From: Symsagittifera roscoffensis
Lineage: Eukaryota; Xenacoelomorpha; Acoela; Convolutidae
Direction: 5' to 3'
DNA: 64,000 bases
Assembly (NCBI RefSeq): GCF_963678635.1
Contig: NC_087064.1
Span: 23,300,509 to 23,364,508, forward strand
Shown here: piece after piece, positions 12,431-23,577 of the stretch
How the letters are laid out: every line of letters begins with the position of its first letter
Position numbering within the stretch: position 1 is the stretch's first letter
Position numbers and translations under genes: made by a program
Notes under the pieces: model-generated
Seen by the model: only the letters and a program-made list of their open reading frames with translations
Database searches by the model: none
Told to the model about the DNA's origin: nothing

Positions 12431-12654
12431 ACCAAGTATAACAGAGAAGCTGAGCAATTTGAATTTGTTATAAGCCAAGCTATCAAATGTTCAGCAAGTT
12501 GTTAACACAAAAAGTTACTAACAGTATAACAAAGATTAAAAACTCACACACAAAAGCAAAACTACACTTCGCAAAAAACACCAGGTAGCTTTTAAAGGGT
12601 CAAAAATTGAAAAAAAAGCAAGAAAATTAGAGGAAAAATGAGTTGTGAAAAATT

Positions 12655-12740
12655 GACCTCTACGGGATTCAAACATCAGCCCTCGAACAACCAATAACTT
12701 AAGTCGACTGCCGCACAGACCTGTGCCACTGGAGCTTATA
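12655..12740 (-). repeat. tRNA-derived SINE fragment
   Basis: The minus strand has an A-box-like AGTGGCACAGG and a B-box-like GTTTGAATCCC at tRNA-like spacing. It does not fold into a full cloverleaf. Confidence 0.45.
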
Positions 12741-13503
12741 GTACCCCAAATGAGCACGTTTATTTGCGAGTTGGGCTGGAGAAAAGTAGCGTTCCTATTT
12801 TGGTATTAATACACAGCGGTGAAGCGGAACTTCGCACCACTTGCGATATAACAGCATCATAAAAGCAAAAGTCGAAACAAATCAAAAACGTTCAAGAAAA
12901 AACTAGGTGAACCAAAACTTTCGTATCTCTCGATGAAATACACCTAGGACCCACCTAAAGCTGGAGGTACGTGTTTGATATTTATTGAATTTGCCACTGA
13001 TTCTGGAGGAATTGCGTAATTTCAAAAAATGAACTTTTCCCAAAAGCTTATTTGTTTCTAATAAGCAAATTGAGAAGAGAAACAATTTTTGAGATTTTGG
13101 AATCTTCCCAACGATATAACCTTCTTCTTGCAAATGATTAAGGAGTAGCCGTCCATGCAGGAAAACTTCGCGCAACCGCTTCTTTCAATTGAAATTTTCA
13201 TCTCAGATTTGATAGGGTAGTTTTTAAGAAAATTCAAAAAGTTTCAACAAAACGGACAAAGTTCAAAAACTTTCCGAAATCTGTAACTTTTTTTTGGCTA
13301 AAAGCAGGTTGGTCGCTAAAGTAGAAAAAATTCTCAAAAAACACTTAAACTACGAATTGGTACGGTTATTTTCGAGAAGAGTAAAAAAAAGTTACAAAAA
13401 ACGGTCAATTTTTCATAACTTTCACTTGTTTGAGGTCCATAATTTTTTCTGAAACAAATCGGGCATAGCAAGCTATAAAGGTAAGCTTCCAAGAACCTGT
13501 TGT
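12741..13503. other. Intergenic DNA, nothing recognised
   Basis: The short minus-strand frame near 12903-13175 shows no domain and no conserved start context. The stretch is AT-rich and I assign nothing to it. Confidence 0.5.
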
Positions 13504-13649
13504 GTCGATTAAGCCTATGATATCAGATGTGGGAGGATAGTTATCGAGACAAATTCAAAAAACGGTTAACAATTCAGTCGATTAAGCCTATGATATCAGA
13601 TTTGGGAGGATTGTTATCGAGACAAATTCAAAAAACGTTTATAATTCAG
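13504..13649. repeat. Tandem duplication of a 73-bp unit
   Basis: Two direct copies, 13504-13576 and 13577-13649, each begin gtcgattaagcctatgatat and end aattcag. They differ at only a few positions, so the duplication is recent. Confidence 0.9.
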
Positions 13650-14560
13650 AAAATTGACATTTCCGAGAATCACGCTTTGTTTCGCAAGGGTAATTATTAT
13701 TAAGATGAGCGTTCTTAGCAACAGGAAGAGCTTGATAAGTCTACCCTTCTGTCCAGTGGGGTTCAGAAACACCAACGCTCGCTAGCTCGCATGCGCAAAC
13801 AGAACAGGTGATACATGAAATGCAAGCACTCAAAATACGTCTGTTGCACTAAAATTGCGAAAAGTCCCTCCAGTAGATGAGCAGTCTGCGAGCCCTCCAG
13901 ATGAACCCGATTGCAATACACGTCTCTCGCAAGTATAACTAACATTTGAAAAGTTTGGCAAATAGCGTTCCACTCTCACTTCTTTTTTTTTCATTTCCTC
14001 CACTACCCGCGACAGATTGATCCAAAAAACAAACACGGAAACTTTCAGCAATTTTACTTGACACCATTTTAAAAAAAAATCTTTCGAAACTTCAATGACC
14101 ACTTAAAAAAGCTTTAATATGATATCAAAGACGAATAATCTGACTTTCCTCTGAGACTCAAATTGCAGGACTCTCATAGTTGCAACAAGTGACCGGTTGT
14201 TGTGCAAGAAGCATAATGTTCCGAACATAGTAATCAGAGTGAAAAACATTTTTACGGCAGGGGAAGATTAAAAAACAAACGCTTAATAAAATCGGCAGAG
14301 CTCGTCAACCACCTGAACAGTAATACCGTCTGAATAGCAAAATATTCAGAATCACGACTAAAAAATCTGCAACCTGATTCTGCACTCTATGCACTACGCA
14401 TCTGCAATTGTTGGGGAAAAAGTCATCAAAAAGCCTTCAGAGTGATCAAAAAAACGTTAATAGTAGCCAACCCATAAGCCAATCCGAGTGTTTTAGCATA
14501 GACGCACATTCACACTAACACAAATAGGTTTTGGTGTCAACGGAAGGCACTAATGCTCAT
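13650..14560. other. Intergenic DNA, nothing recognised
   Basis: No supported gene. Overlapping minus-strand frames at 13763-14102 have no recognisable domain. Confidence 0.5.
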
Positions 14561-14675
14561 CATCTATATAAAAAGTATGGTAAGGCTTAGCCTTGATTTC
14601 GATTTTATTAGTCTCAAACATACGTGGATATCCTAACCAGCGCATCCAGCAATTGCCGACTAAATGGGCGAGCTT
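14561..14675 (-). pseudogene. Decayed duplicate of part of carrier exon 5
   Basis: About 80% alike by eye to the end of the mitochondrial carrier's fifth exon (15190-15310). Shared words include attgctggatgcgctggtt, atatccacgta, and the AIAGCAG reading on the minus strand. Indels shift the frame before the PFDTIK motif, which is destroyed, so it cannot replace the real exon. It lies downstream of the exon it resembles, in the same orientation, as expected from a local tandem duplication. Confidence 0.75.
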
Positions 14676-15181
14676 TTTTTTCACTTTTACTAGTTGTAAC
14701 AATTTTTTTTAGCTAAGTGATTAAAAACAACAGCAAAATCAGAGTTCGAGACCTCATCCGCTCCTCCCCTTAGCGGCAAGTTAAGTGGCAAAGCATACTA
14801 TTCGGATCAGTTTTTTTGACACAATTTTTTTGGGAAACTGAATCACGACCTATTGAAAGGATTTTCAAATGACGCTACATTCGATGCATTATGTACTTGA
14901 AATTGCGGGAAAAACAACCACACCTGGTCATAGTTCCATCTGAGTCTTTGAGAATTTTATATCCCATCGGGTCAACAAAAAAAGCCTATTCAGGTGCCAG
15001 TAGCAAAGAAGGTTCCGACCACAGTTATAGTTTAACTATAGTCACATTTAAAAAGCAGATTCTTCCGAAATTTCAGGAATTTGAAATTAAGCCAAAAAAT
15101 GCTTCCAAACACTTACAGTCATATGCTAAAACTTATACATAGCTCAAAATTTTTGGAGAAAACAGTAAGTATTTATGTTCA

Positions 15182-17028
15182 TCACTTGACCTCGGTATAA
15201 GAAGTATAGTGAGACTTGGCTTGGAACTCGGTTTTGATTGTGTCAAAAGGGTACGTGGATATCCAACCAGCGCATCCAGCAATGGCCCCGAAAATGGGCG
15301 ACAGCATCAGGCGCTTGGAAGTCGTGTCTATTTCAAAAAACGTGAACAAGTATTCATACAAGCCAATGTAGACTGCGAAACCAGGCCCGTCTCTCATTAA
15401 ATTAGCAAACAACCCTCGATAGACACCTCTCAAGCCATGTCGCCTGGCGATTACGTAAAGACAATGAAATGAATTTGAATAATGTTTCTTGTAGTTTTTA
15501 TTGGCAGTGTAATTGATCCCAATTCCTTGAAGCTAAAAGCAATCAAGAAATAAAAATCAAATGAAATTTCAAATAATATTGCTCGGCAACGAAATCTATG
15601 AACCTGCATTCTGATTTTAGACAGCTCAGATGGAGTTCCTACTACGCACTGGATAGAACCGGACATAAAACCACCAAATACATGGTGCCAGGGATTGTTT
15701 TTGTTAAACTGCTGCGAAGAAGCGATGACCTCATTTACTCCGAACAAAAGACCATAAACCATAGTATTTCCAGCCAACGGTGAAGCCATGCCTTTGTACA
15801 GCCCTGTGATCTACGAAAAAAAGTCGCATTTTACCATCATGTTTACTAAACTCACCCATCGACCAGCATATTAGAAACAAAAATTACTTAAATTAGGAAC
15901 AAAAAGACCAGCTATTCTAACAAACCAAAGTTGTTTAGACAGCCAATAGAAAAAAGTTGGTAAAGAATCAGGGAAACCAAAAAATGAGTTTTTAACAACA
16001 ATTTTCATCTTCCGCATTTCGGAGAAAATTTATATAAAGTAAATTTCATTTTTTATGATTGACACTTTTCACAAAAACTAACCAAAATAAAATAGAGAAA
16101 ACTGGGTTTAGGTAATTTATTTAATTAGGCTGCGAACTCTTTTTTTACACTTTCATTACTGGTGTCGCTTCATTTGCATTTTCGTTTCTGAAGAGAGCAA
16201 TTGAATTGAATTCAATTGAATTTGAATTGAACTAAAAAAGAAATCAAAAAGTGAACAACAAAAAAAGTTAATTTTAGCATGAAATTTTTGGACTTTATCC
16301 ATGAAGAAAAAAACATTAGACCAAAACAAGTTAAAATTCACCTCATTCACTAAAAAAAATTTTACTCCAGATTAAAAACTTACAGATTCAGTGCGGTAGA
16401 CATTGTAAATGCTTTTTGCCACTTCAAACCTCCTTGTTGGTGACTGCTGTCGAGATTGGAGCTAATTTTATGTTGATCTTAACTCTTTTTCCTTTTAAAA
16501 AAATTCATGGTTCGACATATCAAGTTCAAATCATGACTTCAAGCAAAGGGGTACAGTTTTCCAAAACTCCAAATTCCATTTTTTAATTAAATTCTTCCAA
16601 GTAGTTCCCAAGAAAATTAGAATAAAACTTTGGAAAAAAAAACATTTTAATTGCCAGTAGTAAATTTTTTCAAATATACAAAAATAAGACAACAATTTTC
16701 AATTTGTACAAGTGCAAGTCAATTTTCAAGTGTTCCTATCAGTATTTCTCCAATCCCTGCTATTTACAATCGTTTGTGACTGGAGTCTGCACTATAACAA
16801 AAACTCATAAAACAACATCACGTAGGAAATGATATCATCATCTCAATCTATATGACCTTAATAACATCGAATGGATGACATGCAACCACGCCGAAGGCAC
16901 CTAAAAACTAAGTAAAGAATAATGCACTTATAAACAGCAAAAAATAAAGGAATCTATATTTTAACAAGGGGAACCAATCTAACGGTCCAAAACAAACCTC
17001 CAAGGCATCCTCCTATCATATCCACCAT
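15182..17028 (-). CDS. SLC25-type mitochondrial carrier, five exons, 3' end not resolved
   Basis: Exons on the minus strand: 17028-16998 (ATG GTG GAT...), 16900-16857, 16461-16384, 15810-15604 and 15532 to about 15182. Together they give about 236 residues. All three mitochondrial-carrier repeats show their signature: HPFDVIK (exon 2), TPSELSKIRMQ (exon 4) and YPFDTIKTEFQ (exon 5), with GLYKGMASPLAG and GVYRGLFANLMRDGPGFAVY in the usual matrix-loop and helix positions. Carriers of this fold exchange metabolites across the inner mitochondrial membrane. The helix text is closest in flavour to the carnitine/basic amino acid branch (SLC25A20/29/45/48-like), which is inference. The sixth helix is missing: exon 5 reads to a TGA, or splices at GTCAAG or GTGATG into an exon I could not find. 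The exon 2 to exon 3 junction is odd, see findings. Confidence 0.88.
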
Positions 17029-17045
17029 GATTCATTCACCTAAAA
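17029..17045 (-). promoter_or_regulatory. Splice acceptor 11 nt before the carrier start codon
   Basis: The minus strand reads GTTTTAG, then an 11-nt leader, then the ATG at 17028. As with the methyltransferase gene, an acceptor sits directly before the start codon. Confidence 0.5.
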
Positions 17046-17065
17046 CTTCTTTAATTGGAATTCTT

Positions 17066-17320
17066 AAGGTCAAAAGTATCATAGTAACCGAGGTTACAGT
17101 CATGAGTCCCTTCATCATGTATTCCAGTCAAAATCCTTGGAATTTTCTAGATATGGAAGTGATAATGATAAATTTTTTTTTTCTTTTTTTTTCTTTTTTT
17201 TTCAGGGTAATCAGAAGGTCAAAAGTATCATAGTAACCGAGGTTACAGTCATGAGTCCCTTCATCATGTATTCCAGTCAAAATCCTTGGAATTTTTTAGA
17301 TATGGAAGTGATAATGATAA
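17066..17320. repeat. Duplicated retroelement tail, 149-bp offset
   Basis: A segment of about 107 bp beginning aaggtcaaaagtatcatag occurs at 17066-17172 and again at 17215-17320, separated by a poly-pyrimidine run (17172-17204). A third copy lies at 47912-48020. At both loci the segment is followed by gatacgggt(t/c)acgtttt and gtcgaaagtt(a/g)tttt(a/g)tcattta, so it belongs to the 3' end of the minus-strand retroelement to its right. One copy reaches to within about 40 bp of the carrier start codon. Confidence 0.75.
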
Positions 17321-19700
17321 AAGAAGATGACAAGTGTTTAAGTCCTTTTCAATTAAAATCGATACGGGTTACGTTTCTTCAATAAGAACACGCAACTCGA
17401 CACGAGATAATATAATATACAAGTGTTACAAGTAAAAAATTTCGTCGAAAGTTATTTTATCATTTATTGTTCCGAGTACGCAAGCGGCGTTCGCAATCTG
17501 TATTGCCAGGGAGATTCTCTGTTTTAAAAAGCTGCCTGCTCTGGGTTCCTCAGTGCATATGCTTAGGTTCTTACAAAGCTTGCTCAAAAAAACTTGTGCT
17601 GGGGCCGGCCGCGCCCAGAATTTCAAAAGCTAGCGGTTGAAAAAGATATCCATCATTTACAAGATCTTTATACTTGTCAATTTTTCGCTCTTCCGCTTCA
17701 GCGGCAACCGTACCAGGGTTACAAACAGACCCGGTATTAATCCTACAAGGAGCTAAGGAGTCTACTACCGTTACATCCCACAAGAGCTGCTTACCATCAG
17801 CCCATGGAACGAGCGTCAAACCGTCTGGTCGCTTCTGATCGGTCCTGTAGAGGTGTCGTGGTTCTAAAACAGACAGAATGTGAGTAGATGATAGACTCTG
17901 CTTTATAAGGGCATTCAGGTTTGAATGCCTAGAGAATCTCCCTGCACTTTTGAGGCAAGAAAGACCGTGCCAACCATCCTCGGTAACGTCTTTTCCGCAC
18001 ACGCATTTATGCCGTTCATATATTTTTGATCCTAATCGAAGTCCTATCGCAATTCTGAGTTGTTGGTTCGACAGTTTTAACCTTAAATTTTTGCACGGGA
18101 TGACGTTCAACCATTGGGAGCCAAATCTATCTTGGAACGCGTTGAACTTTTTTACGTCCGTTGGTTCGAGTCGTAAAATCAAGTCTGCAATTTCGCTGTC
18201 AAAAATTGGCTCCGTCCAATTTTTTTGGATTTCATTTTCTGGAGCCATTTCAATTTTTCCAAGGTCAAACCACCGTTTAAGCGCATCATCATAGGTTCCA
18301 TCCACATGCTCCAAACCAAAGATTTCGCTCAAGGCATCTTTTGCTCCTACTGCTGAGGCTAAGAAAGCGGGTAAAGCGAGTAGACGAGCGGAAGAAACGC
18401 CTAAGCCACCTTTCGCTGCCGGGAGAACAGCTTGTAAAAACTGGTTATCATCCATTTTCACGTTAGTGACCTTGCATAATGAATTTCTTAGTAATTTATC
18501 GTAGCGTTCCAAAAAATAATTTTGCAAAAAACAAGGGCTCGTACGCAAAAAATATAGGAGTTTTGGCATGCTTTTCAGTCGCGTTCAATTAGGTTTCAAA
18601 ACGAGTGCGCAGCTATTTCTGCTCCTCGTTTGGTACCGCATCCTACCTGTACGTTTCCGAAAAAATTTTGTCGCTCGGAGAGGGCCTTGCTTCCAGCGCA
18701 TTTAGACGCGATACGACTCAGCGTGTTGCCTATGGCAATCGGTCTCAACCCTCCGTGTATCTTTATGAGGGCGATAAGCTTTGCGCCAAAAAAGAAAGGC
18801 CTTAGTGGTTCGGGTATTTTGCCATCTCCAATGAGGTTTATCAGCTAAGTAAGCGATTTCAGAAAATTAAGTCCTGCACTGCCATTCGACTTACTAACAA
18901 GATCTTTAAAAATTTGAGGAACTATTTTATCAGGACCTGCTGCTGATCCGTTTGGAAAGGACATTATCGCTTTGTATAGGTCGAAATCGGTTACGAACAA
19001 ACTATCCAACTTTTCTGGATTTGGAGCTGCAAATTTGGCTCGCTGCGGGTGCTTAGACAACAATTTTTGATAGTTATCAGTTGAAAAAGGAGCTATTTTG
19101 TCATCCGAAGCAGCAAGCCTTATTCCTCCCTTTACATTTCCTTCATCGAGCTTACTACTTATTAACTTTATTCTCTGCTCGAGGTCACTCAGAGGCGGGC
19201 TTGAAACTTGGGGATGGAGTTTTAGAAGTGACACGTCATTTGCTCGAATTTTTTAATTTATCAAAGAGCTCATGCTTGTGGTCTGTTTGCGTCCACGTCT
19301 TTTCGTTTGCTCCAAAAAAAAACAAGAACGACGTTAAAATAATTAGCCATTTTGTAACATCTTCTACCTTGTAGACGATGTCATTTATTTTGTCCGACAG
19401 ACTTTCCGCCAAGGGAACACGCGAGTCTTTTGGTACTCTCTTGAGTACTCGGACATTTGAGATGGCTGTATTAACATAATTGTCTAGCACTAAATCATTA
19501 CCTATTGTTGCTTTATTAACAGATTTTACATCAACGCATAAAGGACACTGAAACCATTGGGTTTTCTTAGAATCGCTAAGAGAAATATTTACACAACTGA
19601 TATGATACCAACCAGAACAACAATCCCATAGAATCCAATTTATCAGTCCTGAAGGTTTTAAGCAATCTTTGCTTGTACACTCTTTGTTGTTTTTCCTCAT
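17321..19700 (-). pseudogene. Internally deleted non-LTR retroelement (PHD finger, RT fingers, endonuclease-like C-terminus)
   Basis: Read on the minus strand. 19700-19236 encodes a PHD-like zinc finger (CTSKDC, WDCCSGWYHISC, CPLC). 19234-18845 encodes an RT-upstream domain (GNVKGGIRLAASDD, GPDKIVPQIF). 18850-18595 in another frame holds RT finger motifs (KIHGGLRPIAIGNTLSRIAS). 18569-17571 holds the C-terminal part: a Cys/His motif (CVCGK..GWHGLSC..RHSNLN) followed by RPDG...LLWDVTVVD, which has the spacing of a PD-(D/E)XK nuclease core. The RT palm with its YADD box, about 250 residues, is missing, and several frameshifts separate the pieces. The layout resembles RT elements with restriction-like endonucleases, but I cannot fix the family. 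The tail (17.07-17.55 kb) recurs at 47.9-48.2 kb. Confidence 0.8.
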
Positions 19701-20115
19701 CTTGACGCAGAATAAAGGTAAAAAAAAGGATTTTGACTGGACTTTAGGGGACTGAACTAACCCATGATAAGCGGTTAGTGGGAGTTTTACAAATCAGCAA
19801 ATAAAAAAAGACAACTAAATTAATTTAAATTTTAAAATTGAATTATAAAAATCAAAAACAAGGAACAATCTCACCCGAGCTCAGTAGGTCCAGCGGCGCA
19901 CCACCAGACTCCTCAAGCCACTTGACAGACCTGTCTCTAAAATCCCTCAGAGGGCGCTGCACACACAGGCACAAACATCAAACATAACAAATCTATTTAA
20001 TAAGTTTATCACAACAATTAGGCTAAAAGTTTATCACAACAATTATCACAACAAATTTAAATTGAAATTCTTTAGAAGAAACACTTTATTCATTAAAAAT
20101 TATGTATGGATGTGA
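19701..20115. other. Inter-element DNA
   Basis: No gene. About 19990-20060 has short direct repeats of tttatcacaacaatta. The GC-richer piece at 19870-19960 (gagctcagtaggtccagc, tcagagggcgctgc) may be remnant repeat. Confidence 0.4.
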
Positions 20116-20116
20116 G

Positions 20117-20190
20117 TATCAGCTAAGCAGATCACTATCAGATGATAGAAACGAAAAATGTAACTCTGCTAGTTTATGCTAGTAGAATGA
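20117..20190. repeat. Left copy of a 75-bp direct repeat flanking the LINE
   Basis: Contains gctaagcagatcactatcag and tgctagtttatgctagtag. It matches 22632-22707 with a handful of substitutions. Its 3' end is itself a 10-bp tandem (tgctagttta, tgctagtaga). Confidence 0.85.
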
Positions 20191-20200
20191 CTGGAAAGCA

Positions 20201-22432
20201 ATGGCATCAGATGATCCCGAGGAAGATCTAATCCTTGAAACTTTAATTGATCACAGTTTTGAACAAATACTGGCTTCTGAAAAAGCAAAACGCTTAGATG
20301 TTTTCCTAGTCAACAACCCCTCCCTAATCATTAACTCATTCATTGATGAAAATGTTTATAAAATGTGTTCAATAGAAAACAAGAACCTCAGTGATCACAA
20401 TGCCTTTAGAACATAAATCAATCTGAACCAAAGGCTAATTGAAACAAGAAGTGATGACAAAGTAAAATATGCATTCAAAAGAGCAGATTGGAGTGCAATC
20501 AACACTACAATAATCAATAATCCCTTCACACCGTTTTGCTTCAGTAACTGCGATTTTTTACTTGATCAATGATACACCTGGCTTTGGAGAATTCTGAGAG
20601 AAAATATACCTAGAGTAACAGAACATAGAGCCACAGTCCCCCCTTGGATCACACCCCCAACCTCCCACCTTATTAAGCGCAAAGAAACTTTACTTCGGAA
20701 TCAGCAATCCTATCCGAAACCAGAAATTCTATCTAAAACTACAAACTTAGAAGAAAAAATAAAAATTTCTGCTGATAAAGATCAGAAAATCTTCGAATTG
20801 GAGATTTTTGCACCAAGAAAGTTTAGTACAATTCAGAAGTATTTGCGAAGCATAAGAAGAGTACCTAGATCACCTTCGATAATGAAACTTGACGGCAAAG
20901 AACTTGAGACAGACAAAGAAAAATGCGATGCGTTTAATCAATTCTTCTGTAATGTATTTACGAAAGCGGAACAAATAACCGAATTAAATATCTTTGAAAA
21001 AGCAAAATACAACCACATCAAGACGAATAAAGACTGCATTGAGAAAATAATACTCGAACTAGACATCAATAAAGCAACAGGTCCAGATAATTTGGGAAAT
21101 CTTGTCTATACAAACTTAGCGAAAACAGTATCAAAATCAATCCTCCTAATTTTTCAAACTTTTTTGGATAAAGGTATATTCCCAGAAACGTGGAAGTTAA
21201 GTGAAGTTGTCCCAATCTTCAAAGATGGGATCAAATGCGATATTAAAAGATACAGACCGATAAGTTTACTATGCTGCATCTCAAAAATTTTCGAAAAGGT
21301 TTTATTTGACTACATTTCTCAAAAAGTGCGACATCATCTTCATAACTCTCAAAATGGTTTTTGTAAAAAAGGTTCAGCAATTACCCAACTCCTTGCTTAC
21401 TTACATCAAGTATACCAAAATTATGATGACCAAACGACCAAAAATATAACAGCGCTCTATCTAGATTTTGAAAATGCTTTTGACTGCGTTCCGCATCAAC
21501 TTTTAAAGCATAAATTGAAGTGTTATGGTTTGGGAGGAAAAGCAATTCAACTAATAGCCTCTTACTCATTCCTTCGAAAACAGTACGTGCGAATAAACAA
21601 AGCAAAGTCTAAGATATGTTACGTAACAAGTGGTGACCCTCAAGGTTCTCGATTGGGACCATTACTTTTCATACTATATATAAACGACTTACCAGAAAAC
21701 TTGAATCTAGTTGACTCTTTTGGATATGCTGATGACTTTAAGGTTATAGCAACAACTCAAACAGAAATGAACTATGCCACTACGACAATTGAAAAATGGT
21801 GTAGTAAAAACCAAATGCGTCTAAATACCGGAAAATGTACTCTCATTAATTTCAAAAACGAGCTGGAAGGTCAAATTAATGGAAAGATCCTAAAAATCGA
21901 ATTTGAACAAAAAGATCTAGGAACTTTAGTAACACCCACTCTCTCATGGAATGTAAATGCGTCTAAGCGTTGTCAGAAGTCGCTATCGGCTCTTTACTCA
22001 CTAAAGCGTAACCTCTCTAAAAACTGTCCTATAACTTCTAAGCTAAATGCATACACGGGATATGTAGTCCCAATAGTAGTTTATGGCGCGTCAGTAACGC
22101 ACTACTCGAAATCAAACCTCTGAGCAATTGAAAAGGTTCAGCGAACGGCGACCAAATGGATTGTTAACTCACCTATCCCTTATAAGTGTAGACTACAAAA
22201 ATTAAGAAAGCTACCGCTGTCTCTGTACATTGAAATGCTCGACCTCCTTCTGTTCATTTCTATAGTTCGCAATAACTACGAAATTGACATTAAACAATAT
22301 GCCGAAAACACCAAAAGCTCAACGAGACAAAATGAAAGAAACGAATATGAAATACCGAAATACCGACTTCTTCATTATATGCCCAGCACTTTCCAATGTC
22401 ATAATTCGACATACCTCATAACAGTTAACTGA
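20201..22432 (+). pseudogene. 5'-truncated LINE: endonuclease end plus reverse transcriptase
   Basis: One reading frame broken by in-frame stops at about 20414, 20569 and 22121. 20201-20416 gives the end of an APE-type endonuclease (RLDVFLVNNP, SDHNAF). A linker with VPPWI follows. 20798-22123 is a nearly complete RT with INKATGPD, RYRPISLL, LDFENAFDCV, SGDPQGSRLGPLLFILYIND and the catalytic GYADD. After the stop at 22121 the frame continues (AIEKVQRTATKWI) into the usual post-RT region to 22432. The set is typical of the CR1/Jockey/I group of non-LTR retrotransposons. The 5' end, including most of the endonuclease and ORF1, is absent. Three stops show it is dead, but few frameshifts have accumulated. 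Confidence 0.88.
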
Positions 22433-22631
22433 CATACAGAAATCTGACATAGCGGAAACTTATTGGAAATTCTTTGAAAGATACTCAGAAATGGACAGCT
22501 GCACATGGCGAATAATGTGTCCATGTGGAAACTGTAACCCAAATGGAAAACTCAGAACTCATTAACACTAAAACTACATTTTGGGTGCAAACCCATGGGA
22601 TAACAACCCTAAATGCTGTTCTACTACTACT

Positions 22632-22707
22632 ATGTATTGGCTAAGCAGATCACTATCAGATGATAGGAACTAAAAATGTAACTCTGCTAGTTTATGCTAG
22701 TAGAATC
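22632..22707. repeat. Right copy of the 75-bp direct repeat flanking the LINE
   Basis: Same content as 20117-20190 (gctaagcagatcactatcag, tgctagtttatgctagtag). It is too long for a target-site duplication, so it is more likely the LINE's own 3' end, with the left copy left by an earlier element in tandem. Confidence 0.85.
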
Positions 22708-22835
22708 TGTAAATGGTGCAAGAAAAAACTTAGGAGACTACATCTCAAGAAATTTAAAGTACTTTCGTTTTAAGAAGAATTGAAACTAGCCTGGGGCAAG
22801 AAAACGCTGAAAACGACAATCAAGAAAAAGACTAC

Positions 22836-23577
22836 TTGCGCAGCCTAACATGCGCAGCCTATATGCATGTAAAATGCAGCGGCCTTAACCGAGCCAGCGA
22901 CCACGACGAAAATTTCAGCTGCATTCGCTGCACCTCCCTGATTACAGACAACACTACAACTGACATTCAAGCCCCTCCAACTCAACCTCAACACGCTCCT
23001 TCGACTAACGATCAAAATCTTGTCATTGCAAACAGCAACGAAACTAAAACAGCCACACCAGACCCCTGGTCAAATCCCACACCTGAACTAAAAGATAAAA
23101 TGAGAACAATCTACAACCAAATAGTGCACTGCAAACCAGTCTTCATGATCCTCGCAAAAAATAGAATTCGGTTTAAATTATAGCAAATCTAAATAGAACC
23201 CTCATCTCGTTAATGGAAACACAAAATACATGCGCAATGCACGCAACAATATATTCCCTCACCTCATGCAATGTAAAACCAAATTGGAGAAAAATGGTTC
23301 GCATTCCAAAACTATAGAAAGACGGCTTAAGCAATGGCATAAGGGCGAACTGGACAAACTTTTTAACGAAGGAAAAGCGCTGCAAATGTGCTTGGTAAAG
23401 AGTAAGAAAAAGAAAGTAGAAACTGAAGCACAGCAATTGAATAAATTAATGAACACCGGAAAAATATCGAGTGCTATTGCTTAATTAGCTGATACCTCCA
23501 AGGGAGTTCTCTCACTCGGGGAAACCGTCAAAGGTCAAACTGTTGAGCAAGTCTTCATCGATGCTGAGCCAGTAAAC
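22836..23577 (+). pseudogene. 5' half of a PHD/RT retroelement, split by the giant LTR element
   Basis: 22836-23183 has a PHD-like zinc-finger end (YMHVKCSGLNRASDHDENFSCIRC) and a proline/threonine-rich stretch. 23230-23577 has the region upstream of the RT domain (LKQWHKGELDKLFNEGKALQ, LNKLMNTGKISSAIA, then after one stop GVLSLGETVKGQTVEQVF). The frame runs up to codon AAC at 23575-23577, where the giant element's LTR begins. The same frame resumes at 43708. One stop (about 23482) shows it was already decaying, or decayed after the insertion. Confidence 0.8.
23574..23577. repeat. Target-site duplication of the giant LTR element, left copy
   Basis: AAAC immediately left of the LTR is matched by AAAC at 43704-43707 right of the other LTR. 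If the LTR is taken to end in ACA rather than AC, the duplication is AAC (3 bp). Confidence 0.7.

Noticed and set aside
12536-13175. Minus-strand frames of 73-90 codons
   Set aside because: One overlaps a tRNA-derived repeat, the other has no recognisable motif.
14740-14800. Possible tRNA-derived fragment with TCTCGAACTC on the minus strand
   Set aside because: Both boxes are too weak to separate from chance.
20117-22707. Penelope-like or DIRS-like element because of the terminal direct repeats
   Set aside because: The RT has CR1/Jockey/I-type motifs and an upstream APE endonuclease end; no GIY-YIG or tyrosine recombinase is present.
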